DNA of 28,243 nt, from assembly GCA_023667165.1 (NCBI GenBank), contig JAMPAO010000025.1:1-28243 (forward strand), read 5' to 3'. The first letter of the stretch is position 1. Every line of letters starts with the position of its first letter. This document shows, in pieces, positions 18,339-24,942 of this stretch. Both the position numbers and the translations under genes were made by a program. Origin of the DNA: Ruminococcus sp. Its GTDB lineage: Bacteria > Bacillota > Clostridia > Oscillospirales > Ruminococcaceae. The notes beneath the pieces are model-generated. The model had not been told where the DNA came from, did no database searches, and saw only the letters and a program-made list of their open reading frames with translations.

Positions 18339-18689
18339 ATGAACGCAGTAGGCATCGACGTTTCCAAAGGCAAAAGCACGGTTTGCATTATGCAGCCTTT
18401 AGGAGTGGTCATAGCTGAACCTTATGACGTTTCACACAACGCTCAAGAGTTGAAGGAGCTCGTAGAGCGACTGAAACTCTTGAGCGGCTCGCCTTATCTG
18501 CGGAAAACGCTGTTTCAGATTATGGTTGTTCTTATTCAGAACCAGCCTGATAATGACGCTGTTTATCAATTCCTTGACAAAAAACGTTCCGAGGGCAAGC
18601 CGTATAAGGTCTATATGATGGCTGCCGCAAACAAGTTCCTGCGGATTTATTACGCCCGTGTAAACGAGGTGTTAAGTAAATCAAGTTAG
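18339..18689 (+). pseudogene. IS110-family transposase, central part deleted in frame
   Basis: 116 residues remain from a family of about 400. The start is the ATG at 18339, with AGGAGAG upstream. Residues 1-50 match the RuvC-like N-terminus (G-I-D-V-S-K-G-K-S-T-V, Asp7 being the first acidic catalytic residue). From residue 51 the sequence is the end of the C-terminal domain (S-P-Y-L-R-K-T-L, then K-K-R-S-E-G-K-P-Y-K-V-Y-M and K-F-L-R-I-Y-Y-A-R). The other catalytic acids and the serine region are gone, so it cannot catalyse transposition. The join is clean and in frame, with an AGCGGC word at the junction. Whether the short product is made or has a role is unknown. Confidence 0.82.
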
Positions 18690-18822
18690 TTTTTGCTGAA
18701 ATATTTGTATTTTACTTAACAATTCAGACTGCTTAGTGCGGTCTTTTCGGCGTACCTGTTTTTGCTTTTGTTAATTATTTGTGAATTATGCTTTTTAGGG
18801 CTTGACTTTTATTTGCAGGTCT

Positions 18823-19299
18823 TTACTTTTTCTTGTCTTTATCTTTATACTCTTTTGTGTCTATTACGTTCTTTCCCATAATAGAATTTATGGTTGAGGC
18901 TATAACGTATCGGCTAAGGTCTTTGGTTACCTCTCCTCCTGCTTTTGCTGCGCCCGAAAGAACGTTGTTTATAAGATCTTCCGCAAACTTTTCCCCTCGG
19001 CTTTTGGCTTTCTGTTCTCTTGGAGTCAGATAATCTTTATATCTCTTTTCCATATCCAAGCGGGACAGTCGTGCTCTGAGCTCGTCGTCTGAAAGCTCCG
19101 AAAGACTTTTTTCTTTTGGCTTTTCGGGTTGTTTTTCGGTTTTTGGCTTGTTGTTTTTTTTCTTGGCGGTGCGGTACTTCTTTTCACTGATACCCAGCTT
19201 CTTCCTGCCCGCCGCCGTAAGCGTTCCGTCTTTATTCTGGTAACGTCTTACGCCCCACCTCATACCTTGAATACCGTGGTGTTCGATATATTCATCCAT
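18823..19299 (-). CDS. Head-region protein with N-terminal GMRWG tag (copy 1)
   Basis: 158 residues, ATG at 19299. Residues 6-24 read E-H-H-G-I-Q-G-M-R-W-G-V-R-R-Y-Q-N-K-D, followed by G-T-L-T-A-A-G-R-K-K. This is the full form of a tag common in Firmicutes phage head proteins. A long lysine-rich, low-complexity stretch (about residues 35-70) and an acidic helix (L-S-D-D-E-L-R-A-R-L) follow, then a possible coiled segment and another lysine-rich tail. There are no catalytic motifs. The gene starts 6 bp after the connector stop. The charge pattern would suit DNA contact inside the head, but that is inference. Confidence 0.65.
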   Translation of the reverse strand: MDEYIEHHGIQGMRWGVRRYQNKDGTLTAAGRKKLGISEKKYRTAKKKNNKPKTEKQPEKPKEKSLSELSDDELRARLSRLDMEKRYKDYLTPREQKAKSRGEKFAEDLINNVLSGAAKAGGEVTKDLSRYVIASTINSIMGKNVIDTKEYKDKDKKK

Positions 19300-19305
19300 T
19301 TTGAA

Positions 19306-19653
19306 TTATCCTCCCTTCGTTTGTTTTTTATTTTCGGCTGCCAAGCATATGCGCCATTCAAGCTCTCTGATGTTGGCGTTCACAGCTTCCGATACAGCCG
19401 AGCTTACGGGAGGGTCGAACATTGTTCTCACTTTCAGACTCACATAGCTTTTAACAGCCTCAATGCTGCCGTCGCCTAAAAATTCGCTCCATGTGTCGTT
19501 TTTTCCGGTAACGGTAAAACCCTCTTTTCCCACACCCAGTTGGTTTAGGCTAAGTATCACGGAATTGATGTGCATTATGATATCGGGGTCAAAGTGTTCG
19601 TACTCCTCTCCGATACCCAGCAGTTTTTTTACAGATACAAGTATGCTGTCCAT
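19306..19653 (-). CDS. Head-tail connector, gp6-like adaptor
   Basis: 115 residues with ATG at 19653 and GGGGAGG six nt upstream. The order of helices and the words K-K-L-L-G-I, F-D-P-D-I-I-M-H-I-N-S-V-I, L-G-V-G, and Y-V-S-L-K-V-R-T-M-F-D-P-P resemble the gp6-like adaptor family that forms a ring under the portal. It is the first gene of the late operon, about 60 nt downstream of element A. In most phages this gene follows the capsid gene; here it precedes the terminase, an order I have seen in related Clostridia phages. Confidence 0.75.
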   Translation of the reverse strand: MDSILVSVKKLLGIGEEYEHFDPDIIMHINSVILSLNQLGVGKEGFTVTGKNDTWSEFLGDGSIEAVKSYVSLKVRTMFDPPVSSAVSEAVNANIRELEWRICLAAENKKQTKGG

Positions 19654-19714
19654 TGCCTGCCTCCCCGAAAAAAAAAAATAAAAGAAAAGGTTTCAGCCGC
19701 CGGCATATATCTCT

Positions 19715-19746
19715 TCTCTCATAAAAGGACTTGTTTTTCGTGCGAA
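19715..19746 (-). promoter_or_regulatory. Two-box phage element A, before the late operon
   Basis: On the coding strand, TTCGCACGAAAAACA, a 7-nt gap, then TTATGAGAGA. It follows the T tract of a terminator directly and lies 61 nt before the connector ATG, so it is the best candidate for the start of the whole head-tail transcript. One of six copies with identical spacing. Confidence 0.7.
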
Positions 19747-19753
19747 TAAAAAA

Positions 19754-19780
19754 AAGAAGTCCTTGTTTTAAGGGCTTCTT
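19754..19780 (-). terminator. Terminator after the 62-residue membrane protein gene
   Basis: The coding strand has AAGAAGCCCTT, a short loop and AAGGACTTCTT (one mismatch) followed by eight Ts. The sequence is repeated almost unchanged at 20061-20087, so terminator and adjoining promoter-like element were duplicated together. Confidence 0.85.
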
Positions 19781-19803
19781 ATAGATACTTAAACCAACTT
19801 TTT

Positions 19804-19992
19804 TTAATTATCCATAAAACGTATCAACGTGATAGTCGCGCATACGTTAAATATTTTCGTCAACACTTTTCTCTCTTTCTCACTCATCTTGTCTCCATAA
19901 ACGAGTACAAGCGAGCCTGTTAATGCTCCAAGTGCTAACGAAATACCATATACTCCTATGCAACATACTATTGTTATCAATGTTATATACAT
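19804..19992 (-). CDS. Small membrane protein (62 residues), cassette B
   Basis: I chose the ATG at 19992, which has GGAGG about 8 nt upstream; a longer frame to 20031 starts inside the promoter-like element. Residues 3-35 are strongly hydrophobic (I-T-L-I-T-I-V-C-C-I-G-V, then L-A-L-G-A-L-T-G-S-L-V-L-V-Y), enough for one or two membrane helices. A conserved tail follows: G-D-K-M-S-E-K-E-R-K. The next gene upstream encodes a protein with the same tail pattern (G-K-L-S-E-K-K-R-K). A hydrophobic protein of this size could be holin-like or an exclusion factor, but nothing proves either. Confidence 0.6.
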   Translation of the reverse strand: MYITLITIVCCIGVYGISLALGALTGSLVLVYGDKMSEKERKVLTKIFNVCATITLIRFMDN

Positions 19993-20023
19993 AATAAAAC
20001 CTCCGTAATTTAGTTTAGGGATC

Positions 20024-20055
20024 TCTCCCATAATACACCGTGTTTTTCGTGCGAA
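20024..20055 (-). promoter_or_regulatory. Two-box phage element B
   Basis: Coding strand TTCGCACGAAAAACA, 7-nt gap, TTATGGGAGA; 31 nt before the ATG of the 62-residue membrane protein and directly after a terminator T tract. The first box is identical to those of copies A and D. Confidence 0.7.
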
Positions 20056-20060
20056 TAAAA

Positions 20061-20087
20061 AAGAAGTCCTTGTTTTAAGGGCTTCTT
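20061..20087 (-). terminator. Terminator after the 60-residue membrane protein gene
   Basis: Near-identical copy of the hairpin at 19754-19780, with a six-T tract on the coding strand. The match between the two loci runs about 46 bp and includes the first box of the adjoining element. Confidence 0.82.
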
Positions 20088-20180
20088 TTTTGATGCTTAA
20101 ACCTGCTTTTTGGTTTTTATAAATATGTCGTAATCATCATATGTTTGATATATCTCTTGCCATAACGGTTTAGAACAGCA

Positions 20181-20363
20181 TTATAATAAGTGTATAATCC
20201 GTATATACAATTTACGCTTTTTTTCGCTAAGTTTACCCCAGTTATCTATTAAATAAACCTGAAGCAAGCCGCTAATGCAAAAACTTGCGAATATGAATAT
20301 ACCTGTAAACACTAATAAACCCATCTCAACACATCTGCTTTTTACAAACAATAATACTTTCAT
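20181..20363 (-). CDS. Small membrane protein (60 residues), cassette C
   Basis: The ATG at 20363 has GGAGGTTT upstream; a start at 20378 would lie inside the leader. A hydrophobic stretch (G-L-L-V-F-T-G-I-F-I-F-A-S-F-C-I-S-G-L-L) spans about residues 15-38 and is followed by N-W-G-K-L-S-E-K-K-R-K-L-Y. The tail matches the neighbouring 62-residue protein, so the two genes look like diverged tandem duplicates, each with its own promoter-like element and terminator. The function is not recognised. Confidence 0.58.
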   Translation of the reverse strand: MKVLLFVKSRCVEMGLLVFTGIFIFASFCISGLLQVYLIDNWGKLSEKKRKLYIRIIHLL

Positions 20364-20395
20364 TATATAAACCTCCACGATTTAATTTAGGGATC

Positions 20396-20427
20396 TCTCC
20401 TATAACATAACGTGTTTTTAACACGAA
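20396..20427 (-). promoter_or_regulatory. Two-box phage element C
   Basis: Coding strand TTCGTGTTAAAAACA, 7-nt gap, TTATAGGAGA; 32 nt before the 60-residue gene. This copy differs in the middle of the first box but keeps TTCG, AAAAACA and the spacing. It is divergent from the plus-strand promoter 42 bp away and has no terminator next to it. Confidence 0.65.
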
Positions 20428-20468
20428 TGACATGTTTTGTAAATTTTTAATGAATTATGCCTTAGTTA

Positions 20469-20498
20469 TTGACATACAACAATATATTTTGCTATAAT
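20469..20498 (+). promoter_or_regulatory. Consensus sigma-A promoter for the plus-strand gene pair
   Basis: TTGACA (20469-20474) and TATAAT (20493-20498), both perfect, are separated by 18 nt. The promoter points at the zinc-ribbon gene starting at 20587, against the direction of all phage structural genes. This lets the pair be expressed from a silent prophage. Confidence 0.85.
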
Positions 20499-20586
20499 TA
20501 TAAAAAAATAGTGGTTCGCTATCAGTTTATTTGAGTGTCGTTACTGCTTACAAAAATTTATATTTTATTTAGAAAGAGGTGTTATT

Positions 20587-20763
20587 ATGAGTGATAGATT
20601 CCCCGACATTGACTGGTACTGCGACCGATGTGGTGCATACTTGAATGACCAGGACGACTTTGACGACCACCACTATGTGTGGAAATGCACCGAATGCGGT
20701 TACAAAAACAGTATATCGTCAGATGATATATACGAGTCCGAAGAAGATTTTAGAAACGTATGA
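20587..20763 (+). CDS. Small zinc-ribbon protein (58 residues)
   Basis: A complete frame with ATG at 20587, AGAGGTG upstream and a TGA stop at 20761. Residues 12-15 are C-D-R-C and 34-37 are C-T-E-C, giving a four-cysteine zinc ribbon. The N-terminus is S-D-R-F-P-D-I-D-W-Y and the C-terminus is acidic. I recognise this as a small uncharacterised protein common in chromosomes and mobile elements of gut Firmicutes. It is transcribed from its own sigma-A promoter together with the next gene, which fits an accessory cargo (moron) gene. A regulatory or protein-binding role is possible but unproven. Confidence 0.78.
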   Translation: MSDRFPDIDWYCDRCGAYLNDQDDFDDHHYVWKCTECGYKNSISSDDIYESEEDFRNV

Positions 20764-20794
20764 ATACTTATAAAACACTAAAGGGGGCTATAAT

Positions 20795-21040
20795 ATGAAA
20801 GACGAATTCGATAAAATTTTTACTGAAAATAAATGGGATTATTCTCAATCAAGCCATTACCAAAGCGAACACGGCGGTCCAAGAAAAACATACGAACATA
20901 TTTATAAAAGCGGATACAAGGATGGGCGTAACGAATGTATATACGAAATTCTTATAAATGTTGTTATAGGAGCCATTTTTACGGGTGCTGTCTACATTTC
21001 TGGGAAAATAGTACAGGCAATAAAAAAGCCAAAAAAATAG
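20795..21040 (+). CDS. Small membrane-anchored protein (81 residues)
   Basis: ATG at 20795 with AAGGGGGC upstream; 31 bp after the zinc-ribbon gene, same transcript. The first 50 residues are polar and charged (E-N-K-W-D-Y-S-Q, then Y-K-S-G-Y-K-D-G-R). A single membrane helix follows (I-N-V-V-I-G-A-I-F-T-G-A-V-Y-I) and then a basic end (I-K-K-P-K-K). No family is recognised. The TAG stop lies in the first arm of a bidirectional terminator. A membrane-tethered exclusion or signalling protein would fit an accessory gene, but this is speculation. Confidence 0.68.
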   Translation: MKDEFDKIFTENKWDYSQSSHYQSEHGGPRKTYEHIYKSGYKDGRNECIYEILINVVIGAIFTGAVYISGKIVQAIKKPKK

Positions 21041-21061
21041 GAGACCTTGTACGGGTTTCCT
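21040..21061. terminator. Bidirectional terminator between convergent units
   Basis: AGGAGACC-type arm and GGTTTCCT-type arm with a 7-nt loop (one G-U pair). On both strands the stem is followed by a run of seven or so Ts. It ends the plus-strand pair and the minus-strand HNH operon. Confidence 0.82.
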
Positions 21062-21068
21062 TATTTTT

Positions 21069-21494
21069 TTACTTTCTCCACGGGCACATATCGTTTCTCC
21101 GCCTTTCCTGCAGTGCTTTGGGAATAATATCCTCATTCCCGTAATGAATAGCGTTGTGAGTGGAAAGTATGGTAGTTATCAGGTACTCTGGATCAAGCAG
21201 GAACTCTGTGGCATCGCAAATATCATTGACCGTCAGCGGGTTCATATGATGAATGATTATCCGCTCTCCGAATATTTCATGTCCTGCTGCCCCGAGATCG
21301 CAGCCGCCGTCCCTTGTTATTACCCTGTTCCTCACCGCTTTCCACTCGGCAGACCTGTAAAACCGCTGGTTGATATATCTGTCAAGTCCAAAGGTATCCG
21401 CTCCCACAGTCCCGCTCAGCTTAAGATACTCAAACCGTTCCTCAAAAGTCGTAAGTCCCGTCAGTTCGGAATACGTTCTCACCACATTACTCAC
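21069..21494 (-). CDS. HNH endonuclease, packaging-associated
   Basis: 141 residues from a GTG at 21494 that overlaps the upstream stop (8 bp). The nuclease core has R-D-G-G-C-D-L (61-67), I-I-I-H-H-M-N-P-L (79-87) and S-T-H-N-A-I-H-Y-G (111-119), the His-Asn-His pattern. Small HNH proteins of this kind are encoded next to terminase genes in many long-tailed phages, where they help cleave DNA at packaging. Here it follows the small-terminase candidate, which supports that role. The large terminase lies about 4 kb further along, separated by accessory genes. Confidence 0.82.
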   Translation of the reverse strand: MSNVVRTYSELTGLTTFEERFEYLKLSGTVGADTFGLDRYINQRFYRSAEWKAVRNRVITRDGGCDLGAAGHEIFGERIIIHHMNPLTVNDICDATEFLLDPEYLITTILSTHNAIHYGNEDIIPKALQERRRNDMCPWRK

Positions 21495-21801
21495 CGTTTC
21501 CGCTGTATTTCTGTATAGCCGCTAAAGCGTTTTCGTACAGTTCCTCGCACCTTTTTGCCGACTCAAGAGACTCGGTCTTTGCCCGCAAAAGCTCGTTTTC
21601 TCTCTGCAGCTTCTTTATTTCCTGATCGCCCTTTGTCGATCCCAGTTTAAGATAATGACTTATTACCAAAGGAGAAGCCGTTCCGTCCAGAAGCTGTTTC
21701 TCTGCCAGATCCATCGCCAAGGATATCATCTGACTCTCTCTTGCCTCGGGCGTTAAAGCAGGACGTATTTTCTTTACACCGTCTGAAGAATATTTACCCA
21801 T
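21487..21801 (-). CDS. Small terminase subunit candidate
   Basis: 104 residues, ATG at 21801 with GAGGAGTGAG upstream. It contains P-E-A-R-E-S-Q-M-I-S-L-A-M-D-L-A-E-K-Q-L and then a clear coiled coil (K-K-L-Q-R-E-N-E-L-L-R-A-K-T-E-S-L), followed by a helical end. I know this family as a conserved protein just before the HNH nuclease in Clostridia phages. Position, size and the helical/coiled-coil make-up suit a DNA-recognising small terminase, but no helix-turn-helix is obvious, so the call is by context. Confidence 0.55.
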   Translation of the reverse strand: MGKYSSDGVKKIRPALTPEARESQMISLAMDLAEKQLLDGTASPLVISHYLKLGSTKGDQEIKKLQRENELLRAKTESLESAKRCEELYENALAAIQKYSGNGE

Positions 21802-21881
21802 TTAATCTCACTCCTCTCATATATAAATCGCAAATATAAAACTTCCTCCGGAGAATTTTCGAAGACCGCCGCGATGAAGGT

Positions 21882-21909
21882 AGGGGGTGTCTTTATATTT
21901 ACACCCCCT
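21882..21909. other. Perfect GC-rich hairpin before the small-terminase candidate
   Basis: AGGGGGTGT and ACACCCCCT form a 9-bp perfect stem with a 10-nt A/T loop. On the plus strand the stem is followed by a T-rich stretch; on the minus strand no T run follows. It may protect or process the minus-strand transcript rather than end it. Confidence 0.55.
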
Positions 21910-21934
21910 TATCTTTTATATTTTTATATCAGTT

Positions 21935-22189
21935 TCACATCGGAGTATGTTGTTCCCGATCATATACTTTTTTATATATGTTCAGGAAATCGTATTTAAT
22001 TATTTCATCAATCGCTCTTTCAATTTCTTTGTTATTTTCTTCTTCGGAAAGTCTGTCAGAAGTTCGTGCGATACGTCCGAGATAAGCACAAGTGTTGTAG
22101 CCTTTTTCACAGTCATAAAGCATCCATAGCGTAAACTGCTCAAAGGGGTCATAAGGATTGTCAACTGTTGTTACACAGCACGTATTCAT
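21935..22189 (-). CDS. Conserved small phage protein after the polymerase gene
   Basis: 84 residues, ATG at 22189 with AAAGGAGGCG upstream, 18 bp after the polymerase stop. The N-terminus is M-N-T-C-C-V-T-T-V-D-N-P-Y-D-P-F-E, followed by Y-D-C-E-K-G-Y-N-T-C-A-Y-L-G-R-I-A-R-T-S-D. I recognise this as a frequent small protein in Firmicutes phages near terminase genes; its role is unknown. The second half is helical and acidic (E-E-E-N-N-K-E-I-E-R-A-I-D-E-I-I). The constant pairing with the large upstream protein suggests a linked function, but that is inference. Confidence 0.65.
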   Translation of the reverse strand: MNTCCVTTVDNPYDPFEQFTLWMLYDCEKGYNTCAYLGRIARTSDRLSEEENNKEIERAIDEIIKYDFLNIYKKVYDREQHTPM

Positions 22190-22207
22190 AGACTATTTCG
22201 CCTCCTT

Positions 22208-24940
22208 TCAGTTCTTATTTTTAAGTATTGCAGCAACTGTTGACGGCGATACACCAAGAGCTGCTGCTATTTCCGAATTTGTGTAGCCGGACAAATTCAT
22301 AGAGCTTATTCTGTTCTTTTGACCTTGGCTAAGCTCCGTTTGCGAACGAGGTGTTGCATGTCTGCGAACGTCTTCCATATCAGCATATTTCAGAATACTT
22401 TTTAATTTAGTAGGCGGCACAGCGCCCGATTGAATAGCATTCCAGCTTTCGTCGTCAATTGTTATAGCAGTCCGCTTTGCTCCCACATTATTTCTTGCTT
22501 CTGTCAGAGCCTGTTGATTTGCTTTTTTGATTTCTGCTTTCGTCATATCGGGATTTGCCTCTTTCTTAGCAGCTACCTTTGAAGCGGCAAGCCTTTGAGC
22601 TTGTCTTTCTTTTGGCGCATTGAGCTCCGCAAGTTTAAGTTGCGAATCAAGTTTATCGCACACAGACGAATAGGTTTTATGAGCCGAAGTATTATATTTG
22701 ATCTCACTGGTTGACACAGACTCCTTACGCGCCTTATTGGCAAGAGCCTTGCAGCCGTTGGCATAATCCGCATAGGCTTCCTCCACCGGTGTACCGGAGG
22801 ACAGGGTGTGGGCATCCCTCGTTTCCGCCATTTTGGTGCTGACGGACATCCTCTCTTTGACTTTGCCCGTTTTTTTGTCTACATAAGTTTCGGGGGATGT
22901 CTTGTAGATCAGCTCTCCCGTTTCGGGGTCGATCTTAGGCGTACCCACTCTTTTAGTCACTCTCTCCTCGCTCTTTGCCATGGAAATAAGTGTTGACGCA
23001 CCGCCCCCGCCTTGATACAGGTTTTTTAACTCCTGTATGCCGTTGTCTATTTCACTCTGTTTATAGTTAAGATGGTGCTTCTCGGCGTCGATCACCACCA
23101 TAGAGTGTCTGACCGCCCGGGCCTTCTCATCATCGGTAGCCCCTTTAATAGTCATATCTGTGATAAGGTTGGATATCTTACCCATCTCGGTCTGGGTGTT
23201 TGCTTTCGTCATGTATTTCATTCCCGGTATTTCGGGATACCGTTCTTTAGGGTCAAATCCTTCCAGACCCTTTAACGGAGAAGAGGATTTAATATTGACT
23301 CCTAAATTTTTACCGTTTCCCGCAGTAGGTATCGTCATGACGGTGTCCCCGTCAAAGTCGGCACCGGATAAGCGGTCGGCAACATTTTTATTTATAACTA
23401 CGGCGTCCTCTGCGTCTGCACCTATCATTTTCTTACCCTCACGCTGTTTATTGTTGACCGTAAGTATGGGTATTTCAAAAGTGCCTCCGTGAGGAAAACG
23501 TATAAGAGCGATTTTTTCGCCGTCTTCATATGTAGGCGCGTACACCTCATCATCTTTAAGCGTTGCGCCCGGGAGTATTACCTTGTATGTTTGTCTGGGA
23601 AGTGCTGCAGCTTGAAGATGCACAGCCGCAGCATCGCAGTCATCAGCAAAATCGTCAAGCAATTTTTTCTTCACCGTGGGGTTGGTAAGGGAACAGATTT
23701 CATCAAACTCTCTCTGCTTGTCATCAAGGGTCGCTTTAAGCTGTTTCCTTATCATAGGAAGGTTTTGCTTAGCGAGAAACTGAGAGGGGAGAGAATCGCT
23801 CCAATCATCCCAATCGCCCTCTTCCGCTCTTTTGTTGATAAGCGAAAGGGACTGTTTTTTTCCTGTCACGGGATCTGCGTATTTTCCGTTGGGGTCATCA
23901 TAATAACTTTGCCCTCCGCGTTCTTTTATTAGCGAACCGAAAGGGTTGTCGGGGTCGTCTTTTATCTTCTTCAGAACATCCCGTACAGGTACGTCGGAAC
24001 GCTTGTTGGTATTAAATATGACATCAACACCGTCCGGCATATTATCCGAATAAACTGCCATGCCTTTAATATAACGGTCATTGTCGACCATAATTCTTAC
24101 CTGTGCATATTTTGATTCACCAAGCGATAGGTCATCTACTCCTCTGCGAAGCTCAATAAGACCGTCTTTTTTGTCGCCGCCGTCATCGGCATATCTTATC
24201 TTAAGCCTTGATAAGTCCATACTTTCAGGGTAAACAAAGGATTTTCTGAAGCTGTCACCGCCGTCATAAGAAATATAATCGGTAACGCTTTTAATATCAT
24301 CAATGTTTTTATAAACATCCTTATGCTCGGTACCCGGCGGCGTTAAGACTTTAAGAGTGGTGTATTTTCCTTGATTGGTGACCTGTGCCATATTTCTTCC
24401 GTAAACATTATAACCCTCCATTTCTAAAATATAAAGCGCGTTTTTCATAGTTTCGGAAGATACGCCAAGCTCACGCTCAACACCCGCTCCCACATCAAGC
24501 ATACCTTTCTTTTCGAGTTCTTTTTTCAAAAGCTCTGCAGTGGCTTTTGATTTATTCATTCTTGCCTGTGTTGCTTCATTTAGCAGCGATCTGACGGAGC
24601 TTTCATTTTTTCCGACCATTCGTCCTATCTCCGAAACGGTGTAACCTTTATCTTTGAGTTTACGCACCTTTTCGACCATAAGCGCACGCTGCTCGGAAAG
24701 TGCAAGGGATTTTTGAGTTCTGAACTGGCTGGTGTTAAGTCCCATACCTTCGGCAATTTCATTATCGGTCAATCCTTGTTTGCGAAGCTCGTATATCCTG
24801 GATAAAAAATCTCCGCTGTGCTGGTAGGGATTTTCTCCCGACCCCCACGGATACCTGCCCGAGTGCCTTTTTGTACCGTAATGCATAAGAAAGCCTTTTT
24901 CATCTGTCGGAGTAAAGTCGTCTTCGCTTAAATAATTCAT
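22208..24940 (-). CDS. Candidate single-subunit two-barrel RNA polymerase (YonO/QDE-1 class) with HTH and head tag
   Basis: 910 residues; ATG at 24940 with AGAGGAGAT upstream, two bases after the previous stop. Order of parts: tag H-Y-G-T-K-R-H-S-G-R-Y-P-W-G-S-G (20-35); helix-turn-helix-like segments at about 57-78 (L-T-D-N-E-I-A-E-G-M-G-L) and 99-121; a mixed middle; a barrel-type region with L-I-R-F-P-H-G-G (479-486); L-S-G-A-D-F-D-G-D-T-V (524-534), the metal-binding signature with Asp528, 530 and 532; M-G-K-I-S-N-L-I (586-593); V-V-I-D-A-E-K (615-621); and a C-terminal helix-turn-helix (885-907). In the QDE-1/YonO family the same blocks occur in this order and the length is similar. SPbeta YonO is a DNA-dependent RNA polymerase. 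Activity here is inferred from motifs. Confidence 0.75.
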   Translation of the reverse strand: MNYLSEDDFTPTDEKGFLMHYGTKRHSGRYPWGSGENPYQHSGDFLSRIYELRKQGLTDNEIAEGMGLNTSQFRTQKSLALSEQRALMVEKVRKLKDKGYTVSEIGRMVGKNESSVRSLLNEATQARMNKSKATAELLKKELEKKGMLDVGAGVERELGVSSETMKNALYILEMEGYNVYGRNMAQVTNQGKYTTLKVLTPPGTEHKDVYKNIDDIKSVTDYISYDGGDSFRKSFVYPESMDLSRLKIRYADDGGDKKDGLIELRRGVDDLSLGESKYAQVRIMVDNDRYIKGMAVYSDNMPDGVDVIFNTNKRSDVPVRDVLKKIKDDPDNPFGSLIKERGGQSYYDDPNGKYADPVTGKKQSLSLINKRAEEGDWDDWSDSLPSQFLAKQNLPMIRKQLKATLDDKQREFDEICSLTNPTVKKKLLDDFADDCDAAAVHLQAAALPRQTYKVILPGATLKDDEVYAPTYEDGEKIALIRFPHGGTFEIPILTVNNKQREGKKMIGADAEDAVVINKNVADRLSGADFDGDTVMTIPTAGNGKNLGVNIKSSSPLKGLEGFDPKERYPEIPGMKYMTKANTQTEMGKISNLITDMTIKGATDDEKARAVRHSMVVIDAEKHHLNYKQSEIDNGIQELKNLYQGGGGASTLISMAKSEERVTKRVGTPKIDPETGELIYKTSPETYVDKKTGKVKERMSVSTKMAETRDAHTLSSGTPVEEAYADYANGCKALANKARKESVSTSEIKYNTSAHKTYSSVCDKLDSQLKLAELNAPKERQAQRLAASKVAAKKEANPDMTKAEIKKANQQALTEARNNVGAKRTAITIDDESWNAIQSGAVPPTKLKSILKYADMEDVRRHATPRSQTELSQGQKNRISSMNLSGYTNSEIAAALGVSPSTVAAILKNKN

Positions 24941-24942
24941 GT

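Larger units (their letters stand above)
18059..18822 (+). mobile_element. Internally deleted IS110-family element (approximate ends)
   Basis: A plus-strand segment lies between two minus-strand phage genes, leaving both complete. It holds a long non-coding left end with its own promoter, a shortened IS110-type transposase frame and a short right end. The right and left borders are estimates, bounded by the ribosome site of the gene starting at 18045 and the stop codon at 18823. I see no clear terminal inverted repeats or target duplication, which is usual for the IS110 subgroup. It probably needs a full-length element in the host to move. Confidence 0.7.

Noticed and set aside
18212..18412. 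66-residue minus-strand frame in the IS110 left end
   Set aside because: Runs against the promoter and the transposase remnant; no ribosome site or family pattern.
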